A stretch of DNA of 64,000 nt from Cristatella mucedo (taxonomy: Eukaryota; Bryozoa; Phylactolaemata; Cristatellidae). The notes below the pieces were generated by a model that was not told the DNA's origin, ran no database searches, and saw only the letters and a program-made list of their open reading frames with translations. Every line of letters starts with the position of its first letter. Within the stretch, counting starts at the first letter, position 1. A program made the position numbers and the translations under genes. Positions 46,290 to 56,939 of this stretch are shown in pieces. The DNA lies in contig WPIO01000004.1 of assembly GCA_009760855.2 (NCBI GenBank), forward strand, positions 11,730,501 through 11,794,500, written 5' to 3'.

Positions 46290-48204
46290 GGAAACCCTGA
46301 TTTTCTGACGGAACAATATATTGACTACTTTTCAAATAGGTTGACCACTATCTTATCATGTCTAAGGTAAGTGTGATTTTCGAAGTATGCTAATAATGTA
46401 ATCCAATTACACTGATCAATTTTCCTTCACTTTCTATACTGAAAAACTCTTTAAGCGCGTACTTTATAAATCGCTGCGTTGGAAGAATGCACACCAAAAA
46501 GCAAGACCCAAAATGGAGCGTTGGTGCTTCCTTCCGAATGGTTGAAGAATTTCAAGTCATATGACTCATGATAATTCTAGGAACATTTTGTAAGCATTTG
46601 GCAACGTCCTCAAAAAAAGTTGCAAGTGTTGGCAAAGCTTTTTGGATGCTTGACGTACTTCGGGTATCATGACTTTGTCAATTTTGAAGGATAATGACAG
46701 AACTTGATGATTAAATTTTTTTTATCGCGTTCAACCTAAAAACTACGGAGGGATGGATTTATAAAGTGCTTGACATTTAAAAGCATCCCTTAGTAGCTGT
46801 TTTTATTTTCAAAATAAGACAGTGCCAGTCATTTTTAATGCCCAGTACCAAGTTGGATGCAATGAATAGCAGCATTAGTTTAGTAGCGACAACTTACATA
46901 ATATTCTCATGTCAAACAGTCAATGATTATGTACTAACCAGTAATTCCATTTTTATTTAAATTCGCACTCGGAGTTGCATTTAATAATTATTGCATTAAG
47001 ATAGTATGTTGCCTGGAATACTTTTAAAAGTAAGTAAAATTTTGTTAAAATTCCCTTAATAGTGGCGAATTTCCACGATTTAGACCTTTTAAGATTGATG
47101 GATTCAGTAATGGTGTATGGCGTCTACGACTTTGCAACAGTTGGACAGCAGTTAATGCTCGACCTCACAGATGCTCACTAGCAGGGATAGAGGTAGACCC
47201 ATTGTGCAGCTCTGTTTTCACTACGTTTAATGCATGAATAGTTCATATTTGGTTGAGTTACTAATCCCTAGCAGAAGTGAATTTAGACCTTTTATTAAGC
47301 AAGAGACTAGCAAAATTGTGTATTGACCTTTTAATTAGTCCTAATCTAACAGATTAAAACATTTTAAGAGATATGGACTGAGCATAAAAAATTCTGACTA
47401 GACAAGTACTAAAAAGTGGTTAGATGCATTAAAAGAATGCCATATTTGAATACTTGTATCGGTATTAATCCATCAGGAGCTGCTTCTACGAAGCATTTCT
47501 TGAGAAAGGAATTTCCTAGATGTATTGAGTGAGCTTCTAAAGGAGAATGGCCTGATTTCTTGCACCAGCAAGAACTTCGCAATTTTGAAATAAATTAAAG
47601 GTTATTTGCAAAAATATACAGCAATCGTAAACAGGAAAATTGGCGTGCATTCATGAGCAAATACCTCATGAGCACTACAGGCCAAAGTTCCCATAGTCTA
47701 ACGTCTAGATTGTGTGCTAAAGAATCATGGTTTGTTGGTGCTACACGAGTAATCTTAAACCACTGAATGCAATGATCCACAACAATAGTAAGAAGTAGAA
47801 ATCAATTGAAACCACATCTGATCGTGGGACATATGTAAACTATATCACGTAGTGGAATCGAAGTGGATTTGTTTGCAACGTCTTAGCTAATCGTCTACTA
47901 GTTTTGTTTCTGTTGTAATACAATAAGTTATAGAGGCCCTTGTAAGTCATCAGCAAACTTCCATTCGCCTTGAAATCTTAAATTAGATTAAATATGACTC
48001 GAACTCACGTTTTGTATTCTTACGTTCATAGATTTACCTGTTTAAAGCGGCGTCTAGTAAACTATGTTAGAGTAATAAATGGAGAAACACATTATTTATT
48101 AAAATATATGCTACCTGTGATCACTGTTTTCCAAACGTACCTTTCAATTAACCTTAAAACTCTAGCATTTTTCATTTTTACGAGATATTGGCAAGTAGCT
48201 TGAT
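46284..48204 (+). other. Gene B intron sequence, AT-rich
   Basis: The longest stretch in the window with no repeat or exon recognised. Short open frames occur on both strands without support. Confidence 0.4.
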
Positions 48205-48372
48205 GAGCCGTGGTGGCACACTATGTAAGGCGGTTGGTGTTCACGACCTCGGCCCGAGGTCGTGGGTTCGAATCCTGCTGTGATTGATCCTTTATCGTCG
48301 TTGCCAGCGGTGGTGATATCCATAAAGGCTCTTCTGTTGCTATACATTAGAGACTGTTAAATCAGCTAGTAT
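48205..48372 (+). mobile_element. SINE S1, best-preserved copy
   Basis: GAGCCGTGGTGGCACACTAT (box-A region), TAAGGCGGTTGGTGTTCACG, ACCTCGGCCCGAGGTCGTGG, GTTCGAATCC (perfect box B), GATCCTTTATCGTCGTTGCC, GGCTCTTCTGTTGCTATACA, then AAATCAGCTAGTATTTTTT. The palindromic CCTCGGCCCGAGG stretch occupies the anticodon-arm region of the tRNA ancestor. Confidence 0.88.
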
Positions 48373-48479
48373 TTTTTATTTTTAGGTTACTGAAAACCAG
48401 TTGATTTAATTGTGAAATACTTTTGATCAGGCTGATTGCAATGTATTTCATACAATCCTTCTTAAACTTACTTCACAAT

Positions 48480-48790
48480 TACGGCATTCATTGATGTGCA
48501 GATGACCGATGACTCTGGCCTTTCCTTCGTTCCAGTAATCCGAATCTCCCTATTTCCTGGCACATTGCGAAACAAGTTGTCGCTCTTGGATTGCAGCTCA
48601 TTTTCATCAAGTGGCGATGGCAAGAGAAAATTAATAGTTACGAGCGAGCCTATTGTCACTCATAAACTTAACGATTTTCAATCGACAGCATCTTCTCTGA
48701 AGCAGCTGTGCAGTATGGTGCCGAATTATTTTTAAAAAGACCTGACGGTGAATTACAACGAATTTAGCGTCACGCTAGCTCATTGTCTGT
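48480..48790 (+). mobile_element. LINE RT fragment
   Basis: TTCATTGATGTGCAGATGAC, followed by GATGACTCTGGCCTTTCCTT, reads DVQMTDDSGLSF, a decayed form of HCYADDTQLYLSF. Further on, KLIVTSEPIVTHKL matches the KTELLVTGxPxxxQKL block. Family 1 or 2 cannot be told. Confidence 0.6.
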
Positions 48791-48841
48791 CATTTAACAT
48801 AAAAATTAATCGCTCTTCTTTAGAAAGTTGTAGTCTTTAGC

Positions 48842-48992
48842 CTTGGAATAGGGCAGTTGCAAGTCAGACCGAGGCCGTCGGTTCGAGTATGTCAACTCTC
48901 TAGCTCTCAATGCCGTCACAGGTAGTTGCCGTTAACCTACTGCTGAGGCTTTTTAGAGATGTCTGTTGAACCAGCTCAGCTCCAATTTTTAA
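48842..48992 (+). mobile_element. SINE-like tRNA-derived fragment
   Basis: GACCGAGGCCGTCGGTTCGA contains a box-B-like GGTTCGAGT. A body with GAGGCTTTTTAGAGATGTCT and TTGAACCAGCTCAGCTCCAA parallels the S1 body and tail layout, but divergence is high. Confidence 0.45.
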
Positions 48993-49531
48993 ATTTGTTT
49001 ATATATCGAGTTATTCAAATTTCACAATAGAAAACATAATTTTTTTGTGTCCAAGCACTTTAAGCAGTATATAAACTTGACAATCCGGTTATTCGCTTTC
49101 AGATGCTGCCGCTCATTATCTGACTTCAGCTCACCTGTTTGTGCTGTCTCTCCTTGGATTAACCATTCAGCCGATCATCTTTCAGCAGTGCTCTCAATCA
49201 ACTTAAAATCTGCCAAATATCCGGAAGCCTGCATTAACTAGCATCACTAAGACTTTTTAACTTAATAAGGAGCGATATTTAAGTCCAACTAATCTTTAAA
49301 ACTTATTCATCGGCCAATGATTTCTGCTTATGTGTGCTTCATTACTGCGTGTTATTGCTGCTGCTAAGTGTTTTTTTATTAATTTCGACAGTGTCAGTGC
49401 TTTATTGTTATTCTGCTTTAAGCACCAAGACAGATATTTGCTTGCTTTGAGCCCTTTAGAAAATTGAATTTATTTTGTATTACTACTCCTAATGGGTCAG
49501 AGTAATCATTGATAATTTGGTTTTGTTTTAG

Positions 49532-49650
49532 ATACTTCCGCTACTCCACGCATTCAACGGATGAATAAAGCTGCTGTTATAAATGTGGCGAATGTGGAAG
49601 TAATTACAGCCATCGCAGTTTGCAGTGTAACTATTTTATTTTTTATGTAG
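49532..49650 (+). CDS. Gene B terminal exon: C-terminal hydrophobic anchor
   Basis: Acceptor TTTTGTTTTAG precedes AT ACT TCC, a phase-1 start, and the frame closes at TAG (49648-49650). It encodes TSATPRIQRMNKAAVINVAN and then VEVITAIAVCSVTILFFM with the stop immediately after. As in gene A, the hydrophobic block is the last thing in the protein, which fits a GPI-attachment signal with a small-residue cleavage site among the Asn/Ala residues before it. A tail-less membrane anchor is the alternative. The intron from Ig exon 4 is 6.9 kb and full of repeats, so further exons may have been missed. With the other five exons it gives an open reading frame of 473 codons including the stop. Confidence 0.73.
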
Positions 49651-50064
49651 CTAATCTCGGAGTTTACAAATGACCAATATCCACGAGAAAAAGTCCACCC
49701 GTTTCTATTAAGGCGTCGAGTGCTGTCAGAAAATCAGACAGCATGCTGAAAATTAGAGCAAATAATAAGGAGTTCGAAAATTGTAGCACTTCACTCGGTG
49801 GCCACCTCGTGATGGAGCTATGCTTGAAACCACCCTTTCGAGACAGTAGCGACATCGGGTCGCTGCGCGAGCTCGGCTGTGCTCGTTCAAGTAATCGAAT
49901 GCAGAGCAGCCATTGTAGATGCTCCTCTCATCCAAATGATCAAATGGCTGCAAGCAGTGCACTCCATTCGCATTTTCCAACTTTTGTTCGGCTGCACCAT
50001 GCCGAGGCAACACACTCGCGGCTAGAAGAGGCCTACCGCTAGCAAGCATTTCTAAGATGAGCAG

Positions 50065-50070
50065 AATAAA
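50065..50070 (+). promoter_or_regulatory. Candidate polyadenylation signal of gene B
   Basis: AATAAA in GATGAGCAGAATAAAGG, 415 bases after the stop. The homologous place after gene A reads AATGAA within GATGAGCAGAATGAAGG, so the site is either changed there or not used. Confidence 0.35.
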
Positions 50071-50322
50071 GGTCTATTGTGGAGATGCTGCAACTTTAGC
50101 TTGCGTTTCTGCAACATTCACTATTAGCGCCGATTTATGGAAACCTGGACATGATGCAACGACAGCACGGGCCAGCATAGCTGTGGTATTCTTGTCTAAG
50201 CAGCGACGAACCTAGTACTACATCGACCAACCCAACAGTGATTCAGTCTAAGCACGCGCCTAGAGCCGCATCGCTATACCGGGGATGTAAGACCATTTAT
50301 GTTTCGAAAAGCTACGTAGTAT

Positions 50323-50432
50323 GTTCTATTATAGGCGACCCTTTATTGCCCCAGCGTTCGGAAGCGGTAGCCTTTAAGGTTCCTATGCCGCTGTACAAAA
50401 AGAGGCTGGTAAAACAGCTAGCATTTTTTTTT
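50323..50432 (+). mobile_element. SINE S1, 5'-truncated
   Basis: GGCGACCCTTTATTGCCCC, GGAAGCGGTAGCCTTTAAGG and AAACAGCTAGCATTTTTTTT match the S1 body and tail; the tRNA head is missing. Confidence 0.7.
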
Positions 50433-50470
50433 ATCTTTTACCTGCTTTGGCATTACTTTAGCGGAGTCAG

Positions 50471-50530
50471 CATAGGCACGCCTGAACACGCCTAGGTACT
50501 CCCAGGCACGCATGGGCACGCCCAGGCACT
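50471..50530 (+). repeat. Imperfect GGCACGCC-type tandem repeat
   Basis: About five units of 9-13 bases built on AGGCACGCCTG variants (AGGCACGCCTG, AACACGCCTAGG, AGGCACGCATGG, GCACGCCCAGG). Too short and too irregular for a CRISPR array, and there are no unique spacers. Confidence 0.7.
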
Positions 50531-50708
50531 AAGTACGTCGGGAAGATGGCAACCCATCACCAATTAGCCAGGCTAAACGCACCAGCTGAGAAGCTTTAAC
50601 CGAGCTATTTCCCGAGCCCTATTGGTGGCTAGACAGCAGTTCCCGTTGGGCAGCATTAGCAGCTCAGCCTCAGGCTTGCCCAGTACTCGCACCTGTCTCT
50701 TTTCTAGA

Positions 50709-50716
50709 TGACGTCA
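50709..50716. promoter_or_regulatory. Palindromic CRE site TGACGTCA
   Basis: An exact CREB/ATF consensus inside the CpG-rich stretch. A single 8-base site is weak evidence; which promoter it would serve is unknown. Confidence 0.25.
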
Positions 50717-51376
50717 GTAAATGCTCCCGGTCCTACATTGGTACTGACGTTGGGCCTTCCAAAAAACGGACGTAGCTATTCTTTAGAGGGACTGCAAACT
50801 TTGCCACGTTCGCCGGCGCTTACTCGGGTCTCGCGGTCGGATTTCTTCTTGTCCCCGAAAGGTTAACATTTCTTTTAAAACACAGTCAGAGACCCGGTAC
50901 GCAGGAGAAAGAACGGTGGTCTATCGAGCGATGGACATTCGATGCAAGAGCTCGCTGCGTGTATGCATAGGGGGCCACCATTCCTTGGACGGTCCTAACG
51001 AGGCGTTTCATGCTCGCTTCTTCCGCGCTTCTGATCCTAGACAGTTTCACAAAGACGAACTTTCAGTCAAGAAATCTCTGGTAGTTTAATTTTATAGACT
51101 TCCATGCCACTTTGTGAGTTTCTAACTTGAAATATTGTAGTGCGTAATTAAAATAATCATTGGGTTGAGTCGTGCACAGTTATGCAAAGCCGTGGAGAAC
51201 GGCTGTAGCAATTTCGTTTTCGGCTACCAGGTAATGCTGACCGAAAAGTAGGCACGCTCCGCGGGAAACTGCCCCGCCTTCCGATTGTCTGTTCTGCATC
51301 TCGCACTGAAGCTCTTTATGTGTAGATTTAAGCGCAGTGAGAAGAATAAAAGTCGTGCTTAATTTTTCTGATAATT

Positions 51377-51433
51377 TTACTACTACTGCTACTAGTACTG
51401 CCGCCGCTGCTCTTACTATTGCTGCTGCTGCTT
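51377..51433 (+). repeat. Trinucleotide repeat, ACT/GCT type
   Basis: Mixed TACTAC, CCGCCGCTG and GCTGCTGCTG units, directly before the reversed SINE S1. Confidence 0.8.
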
Positions 51434-51437
51434 AAAA

Positions 51438-51608
51438 AAATACTAGCTGATTATGCAGCCTCTGTTGTGTAGCGACAGAAGAGCCTTGACGGCTACCGCC
51501 ACCGCTTGCAGTGGTAATAAAGGATTGCCCACAGCAGGATTCGAACCCAAGACCTCGGGACTGAGGTCGTGAAAAGCAACCGCCTAATCTAGTGTGCCAT
51601 CATGGCTC
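51438..51608 (-). mobile_element. SINE S1, nearly complete
   Basis: The plus strand reads AATACTAGCTGATTATGCAG, TAGCGACAGAAGAGCCTTGA, AATAAAGGATTGCCCACAGC, AGGATTCGAACCCAAGACCT and GTGTGCCATCATGGCTC: tail, body, box B and head in reverse. Confidence 0.87.
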
Positions 51609-51617
51609 TACCATTAA

Positions 51618-51682
51618 TAATAATATATTTATTTTGTATCCTCAGAGAACGAAATTCCTTTCTAGAAAATGAGCGTAGGGTG
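51618..51682 (-). mobile_element. SINE S2 or LINE family 1 tail fragment
   Basis: AATAATAATATATTTATTTT, GTATCCTCAGAGAACGAAAT and TCCTTTCTAGAAAATGAGCG match the complement of the shared hairpin tail. Confidence 0.5.
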
Positions 51683-51899
51683 AGAAGGAAGAACTGCGCG
51701 GTATTTGATAATGTTTTGCGTGTCTGCGGCTTCTGCTGTTGCAATTAGCGAAGCGCCTTGACACTAACGTACTTACATCACCAGTGGCCAATAGTTAAGG
51801 CATTAAAGCAGCCAGCGCAGTGTCTGGCCACTAATGCATATTATACTTCTTGTTGTCTGCTGTGATTTTCCGAGCTCTCACATATGTGTGAGTTGAGAT

Positions 51900-52110
51900 T
51901 AATTGAAAGTCTCGTTCATCGCTCACGTTTGTTTGCTGTGTCTCCGTGACTCTCACGAGACCAGCCGCCGCCGAAGACACTGTTATACAACAATAACATG
52001 AACGTTTTTGATCACATAAGTACAAATATCTCAGGGACCCAGAAAATGCTACGAGTAGCACACACAGTAAAAGCTTCCGTACAGAAATCAAGCCAAAAGA
52101 TGGCACGGTA
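51900..52110 (-). mobile_element. Possible LINE family 1 3' fragment, degenerate
   Basis: The minus strand has TAGCATTTTCTGGGTCCCTG, AGATATTTGTACTTATGTG, resembling AGCATTTAGTGGGTCCCTGT and the CTTATGTGCTTATG words of the family 1 UTR. The rest does not align. Confidence 0.3.
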
Positions 52111-52862
52111 TTAGTAGGTAGTGCGCTCCGGCTATTCAAGATGGCGACGATGTTTGCATCTCTCACGGGTAGGAGCAGTTTTGCCTGGATCTACAGAAGC
52201 CCATCAACCCGTGCACGCTCACGTGAGTCGCGTTACCACGAATGCAATGCAGAGCCACTAGCAAGATCTTGTCGGATGAATTGCAGAGGCATTCAGGCGA
52301 AGAATTGTGAAGGCTATTGAAGCTAGGGTGTGTGCGCTATTTTGCCTCTCTGCTCATCTATATTTGGCCACCGTAAAAAAATGTCACAGTGGTTTTTATT
52401 TAGTAAATTGCTGTATGGCTGTAATTTCGTAGGGTTAGTTGCTTTTTCCGAAAGGAATCCGCTAATGCAGCAGTACAAATAGTGAGGCGATACTTATACG
52501 ACCTAGATCAAATTCCTGGGGTAACCAAGGCTCCGTACGCTTTCTTTATTATTAATTTTGCTGCTCTAAAATCTTCGGATTATGTCGGCTTGCTTAGCCA
52601 GGCAGTGGCAGCGTCCCTATGATTGTGCCAATGAGAGGACCAGACCTTGATCTTGTCTGAAGCGATCAGGTCTGGCTGTAGAGAAGACTGAAGGAGGCTG
52701 AATTTATTAACAGAGAAAAAGACTCGTCAATAGTGCAGTACTTGAGCCTCCATAGACAGAGATGGCTTAGTCGCAGAATGACTCAAGAGGTGCTGCTTGC
52801 TACCTGCCCGCGAGAGTGGCAGCCCTCTTTGTTACCCCCTTTTGGAAACTTCAAGACTTACC

Positions 52863-52863
<1 letters not shown>
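52111..52863. other. Unassigned spacer
   Basis: Holds CAAGATGGCGACGATG near 52138, a YY1-like word around an ATG whose frame runs 58 codons with no domain. Nothing else recognised. Confidence 0.3.

Positions 52864-52926
<63 letters not shown>
52864..52926 (+). repeat. (TA)n microsatellite
   Basis: About 31 TA units forming the reversed tail of the neighbouring SINE S2. They explain the Tyr-Ile run in the 153-codon frame at 52733-53194. Confidence 0.97.
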
Positions 52927-52927
<1 letters not shown>

Positions 52928-52930
<3 letters not shown>

Positions 52931-53085
52931 CATTTGTATAGCACCCCAAGAGAACTAAATTTCTATTCAGGCGCTTCATATATGACTCAGGGCTCGAGCC
53001 CACGACCTCAGCCAGACCTTGGTCGGGGTGAACACCTTAACTGCTGGACCAACTCAGCTCGGCACCGTGTGGGGAGACACGACCG
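52928..53085 (-). mobile_element. SINE S2 (tRNA head, LINE-like tail)
   Basis: On the minus strand: GAGCTGAGTTGGTCCAGCAG and TTAAGGTGTTCACCCCGACC (box-A region), then AGGTCGTGGGCTCGAGCCCT (box B), TATGAAGCGCCTGAATAGAA, ATTTAGTTCTCTTGGGGTGC and TATACAAATGAATTATATAT. This is the most complete S2 copy. Confidence 0.78.
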
Positions 53086-54617
53086 GAAGCTTGGCCGGAG
53101 GCGAGTGGAAAGCCCTGGCTCGCCCCGCAGCCATGTGCAGGTTATCGGCAAACGAGGAGAAAGTCAAGCGAGCACCCCTTTGCGACTAAAGTGATCAGAG
53201 ACTCAGCCAGAAGAATTTTTCGTATAACTAAAATGCAATCCCTTCCATTGCTTCTTAAAACTGCTTTAGTCTCAGTGCCAAAGGGTCATAGTCCAGAAGT
53301 TGGTCTGGCCTCGTAATGGTCAAGTTATTCCTAATTAACATCATGCTATTTAGTGGGTGTATATTGCATGATTATAAGGAAACAGCATAGTCCCTTGAGC
53401 TGCGAAGGTTTAAGAAATTGCTTGCTACCTACCATAACACTATTTTCTCATTAAACACCATTCAATATTTCCTTGTAGTTTAGAGGGCTGTACGAAGGCT
53501 CACGATGTTGACAACCGTTCTGTTGAGCTCAGTATTATTTCTATTTATGTAAGCTGCTTGGTGGCCTCCCCTTGTGAAGGGGGCTGAGCTTGTTTTGATA
53601 GAGAGCTTCGCTTAATCCCTGTGCAGAATGGTGCCGTCAGTATCCTGCTGTATTTTTAAAACCCAAATAGCCTCTTGTCGTAAAATTTAAATCGGGTGTT
53701 GTAATGTTAGTACACTTCTAAAAATTTATTCCTAGCGTACGGGACAGCAAAAGCATCCCGATTAGATCAGGGAAGGGATTGAGGAAAGGATGTGAGGGGG
53801 CTTGGGGCAGTCTCGGCCCGGCTACGGTAGTGACATTGTTACACACCAAAATTGTTTCAATACCTCAGATGTGGTAGCTCATGACAGTTCAAAGTGATCC
53901 AAGAATGATTTTAAGAGTTAACGCAAATTTATTTTTCCGTCTTCTGAAAATGACATGAAAGGTGCTCGCATGCTGTGCTGAGACATTTTCCTTTACAGTC
54001 TCGCTATAAATAAAAAATTAATGACCTTTAGGAACATGCGATTTATTCAGATATTTTTTCGTCAAAGTGGAAAGGCACATCCATGGTGTACACAGCCTTC
54101 CACTGCCAAGGGTCTTAAGCATAAGATGGCAATCACCCATCAACACCGGATATATGTGCTTTATTTTGGAAATCCTTTTAATTCAATCGCATTTATCAGA
54201 ATAGCCCTATACATTTCCCCCCACTGTCTTTTCATTATCATCTCTCTCATAAAATAAGCGCCAGGTTTTTTGGATGCAACCTAAAATACATTTATTTTAA
54301 ATTAATTCCCCTAGATTTTACATATTTAGTTTGCCTGCAATTCGTAGTGGCTCATAAAAGCAATCACAATTTTGATGACAGCACTTTCCGGTTGGGTTTG
54401 TGTACAAATGTTTTGAGGGGGCTTTAGGCTTAAGAGGTAGAACAAATATTAACAGTACTTGTAATACATATCGGAAGAACACCTCAGCAGCATTGCCGAC
54501 CGAAGCACTTTTGAAGCTGACATGGATGGTGGCAAGATGATCTCATTTGTCGAGTTCTGCAAAGTTAGCCGACTTTACGTCATCTGTGTGCATGAGGGAT
54601 AGCCGTGTCAGCTAGTG

Positions 54618-54620
<3 letters not shown>
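53086..54620. other. Unassigned spacer
   Basis: No gene or repeat recognised. The open frame 54021-54257 has no domain. Confidence 0.35.

Positions 54621-54684
<64 letters not shown>
54621..54684 (+). repeat. (CT)n microsatellite
   Basis: About 32 uninterrupted CT units. Confidence 0.97.
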
Positions 54685-54688
<4 letters not shown>

Positions 54689-55024
54689 CTCTCACGAAAT
54701 CTCGAAACTTGCCTGATTAGTTCTTTTAGATACATGAATTAATCAGAATTAAGTAAAGATCTGCTTATTCTGAAGCTGTATTCGTGCAGCTCAATTCATT
54801 CAGTCTATCCTTGTAAATTGCTTTAATATGTCACAATACTTGCGTGGTGAAGTTATGCATTTTGTCAATAAGAAATTAGCATGCCTCTTTTCCAGCATAT
54901 CTAAAATGCATAGAAAAGAACTTGGTTTTCATAGGTTGACAAAGGCACAAAAATTAACTGGGTATTACGCTGGAGAGGTTTCTATAGTGCTCTTGAAGCC
55001 TGAAGCACTTGAAGCCTGAGCGGC

Positions 55025-55520
55025 TTTTGGTTCACACACAGTAGCCAACCAACGTCATCTCCCGCTACAAAAAGAAAGTTGGACGATTACACGAGTCTAG
55101 AGAGAAGTTGAGGTATACGAGTAGCATGAAAGGAGCATGGCTGGATTGCTAGATGGCTAGATATGATGTGCCACAGTCGGCAGCTAGAGACTATATGTCG
55201 TCGCACAAGAATTGTGAAAAGTCAGTTCCACAGTCTAGGACCTGCAAAGCAAAAGCTTCTGTCATCGACAGTATTTAAAGCAGAAAAATGGGACAGCCAA
55301 TGCCTTGTCCGTAGAGGGCCTTAGAGCACGAGGAGGCTGAAACGGGTGCAGCAGTACAACTAGATAGGAAGGAGTCAAGCCATGGCTGACATTAAAGGTC
55401 AATCAGAACAAAACGTTTTATCTGTATCTGTTGATCAACCAGCAGCCATCGAAGCTCCTTCAGTAAAGGAGACACGTGGCTGAACCTGTTGGAGATTTGT
55501 TCACTCGAGCCTTGCAGCCA
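55025..55520 (-). mobile_element. LINE family 2, fragment
   Basis: The minus strand reads GGCTGCAAGGCTCGAGTGAA, CACGTGTCTCCTTTACTGAA, GGAGCTTCGATGGCTGCTGG, TTTGCAGGTCCTAGACTGTG and GAACTGACTTTTCACAATTC, matching 25028-25320 and 45230-45540 in order. Confidence 0.75.
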
Positions 55521-55529
55521 TCATTATCA

Positions 55530-55630
55530 TGCTACTAATAACCATTTGATTGTGCATCCTTTGCGGCAATTGTAAAGCACCTAGAAAGAGAGCTTGTTCT
55601 CTGAGGAAGCTTTATCAAATTTATTATTAT
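55530..55630 (+). mobile_element. LINE family 1, 3' tail
   Basis: CTACTAATAACCATTTGATT, then GGCAATTGTAAAGCACCTAG and CTCTGAGGAAGCTTTATCAA with ATT units. It abuts the reversed family 2 fragment. Confidence 0.75.
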
Positions 55631-55679
55631 CGTAACTACTATTGTACTGAGTGTTTTTTACTAGGTGGCAAAAGTTATA

Positions 55680-56745
55680 TTATCTTTTTATGGCTACATC
55701 TCCAACTGAAAAGATGATCAAAGGGACTTAGCCAAAATCATTCAAGTATATGATGAACGTCATAGAAAATACATGCTTCTCCTTGCACTGCACTGTGAAG
55801 CATGAGTACCAACTTACTAGTTATGGGAAAAATAAGTTTGAGCTCAAAATTTGAAAGGTTTACGCTCAAAATTAGCTCGGCCAGCATATCTCCTGTTGAA
55901 TCTGCACGAAATCTAGGTGTCATGTTCCAAAGTTACCTTTCACTAGACGACCTCATCAACTCCACAATCAATCTTCCTACTTTCAGCTACAAAATATTGC
56001 TAAAAATTGGGCTTGTTGAGACAGGTATACCACATCTAAATTGGTCCATGCATTTGTGACATCTCGTCTTGACTTCTGTGACTCACTGCTTGCTGGTCTA
56101 CTGGCCTGTGAACTCAGGCCCTTACAGGTAGTGCAAAACTCTACAGCTGGGCTTGTCTGTTGTGAGCATCACAGTTGCCACGTCGCACCTTTTATAAATG
56201 ACCTGCACAGGCTCCAAGTAAAGCAACGCATCGATTTCAAGATTTCAACACTCACTTTTAGGTCCCTTTATTCTTTGGCTCCAGCCTACCTACCAGATTT
56301 ACTTCATTGCCAGGCTAATCATCGTACCACCCGCTTTTTAAAATCTAACTGTTTACCTATACCTCGTACAAACCTCAAATCCTTTGGAGGCCATGCCTTT
56401 AGTTCGTATGCTCCCAAAGCCTAGAATTCACTCCCGACTTGCATCACCTCATCTATTACCTTAACCCATTTAAAGAGAAACTGAAAACTCATGTATTTAT
56501 CACTGCACTTTGTGGGTCCCTGAGATTCGTTCTTTATGTGCTTATGCATGCTGAAACTGTGCATGCTTCCACTAACCATACTTGCATATTGACCCTGTGC
56601 ATGTTACCCCTAACCATGTTTTTCTTCTCACTTATTGAGGACGCTATCACTAACCATTCGATTCGCGCTTCCTTTACAGCAATTTTAAAGCGCGTACATA
56701 GAGATTGAATTCTTTGAGGGTGCTTTATCAAATGTATAATTATTA
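55680..56745 (+). mobile_element. LINE family 1, RT-distal copy
   Basis: Frames give STNLLVMGKISLSSKFERFT, SSASISPVESARNLGVMFQS and YLSLDDLINSTINLPTF; then LDFCDSLLAGLLACELRPLQ, FRSLYSLAPAYLPDLLHCQA and NLKSFGGHAFSSYAPKA; then the 3' UTR and hairpin. It is one of the least damaged coding copies here, with two long frames of 85 and 127 codons. Confidence 0.87.
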
Positions 56746-56939
56746 TAATCTAGTAGGTAAGCTGGAGGTTTTTAAAAGGGCATCCTAAGCCTATATGGCT
56801 CTATGTGTAGCCGACGGCAGCAAACATACTCTATTTCATGCAACAAAGAGGGATTGTAAAGCATAGTCGGGAGGGCAGTTGAGGAAGTGAGTTGCATGAA
56901 TGTAAAGTAACAATTAGCTAATTTAAAAGCCATATTTAT

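Larger units (their letters stand above)
49050..50300 (+). repeat. Segmental duplicate of the 5890-7300 block
   Basis: Carries the gene B terminal exon and about 0.65 kb of 3' flank, homologous to the gene A block at an offset of about 43 kb. See the landmarks in the partner entry. Confidence 0.8.
50450..51110. other. CpG-rich intergenic stretch
   Basis: More GC- and CpG-rich than its surroundings (GTTCGCCGGCGCTTACTCGG near 50808). It lies after the 3' end of gene B. It holds an imperfect repeat and a palindromic CRE. No open frame with support. Confidence 0.4.

Noticed and set aside
48268-48277. Box-B sequence suggesting a tRNA gene
   Set aside because: There is no paired acceptor stem or clover-leaf, and the same head plus body recurs in several places, so it is a SINE.
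50471-50530. Short repeats that might be a CRISPR-like array
   Set aside because: Units are irregular and adjacent with no unique spacers, and the DNA is animal nuclear sequence.
51831-52166. 111-codon minus-strand frame with a hydrophobic segment
   Set aside because: The hydrophobic part overlaps words resembling the LINE family 1 3' UTR; no homologous exon or splice sites.
52733-53194. 153-codon frame with a Tyr-Ile run
   Set aside because: It crosses a (TA)n tract and a reversed SINE S2; no domain outside them.
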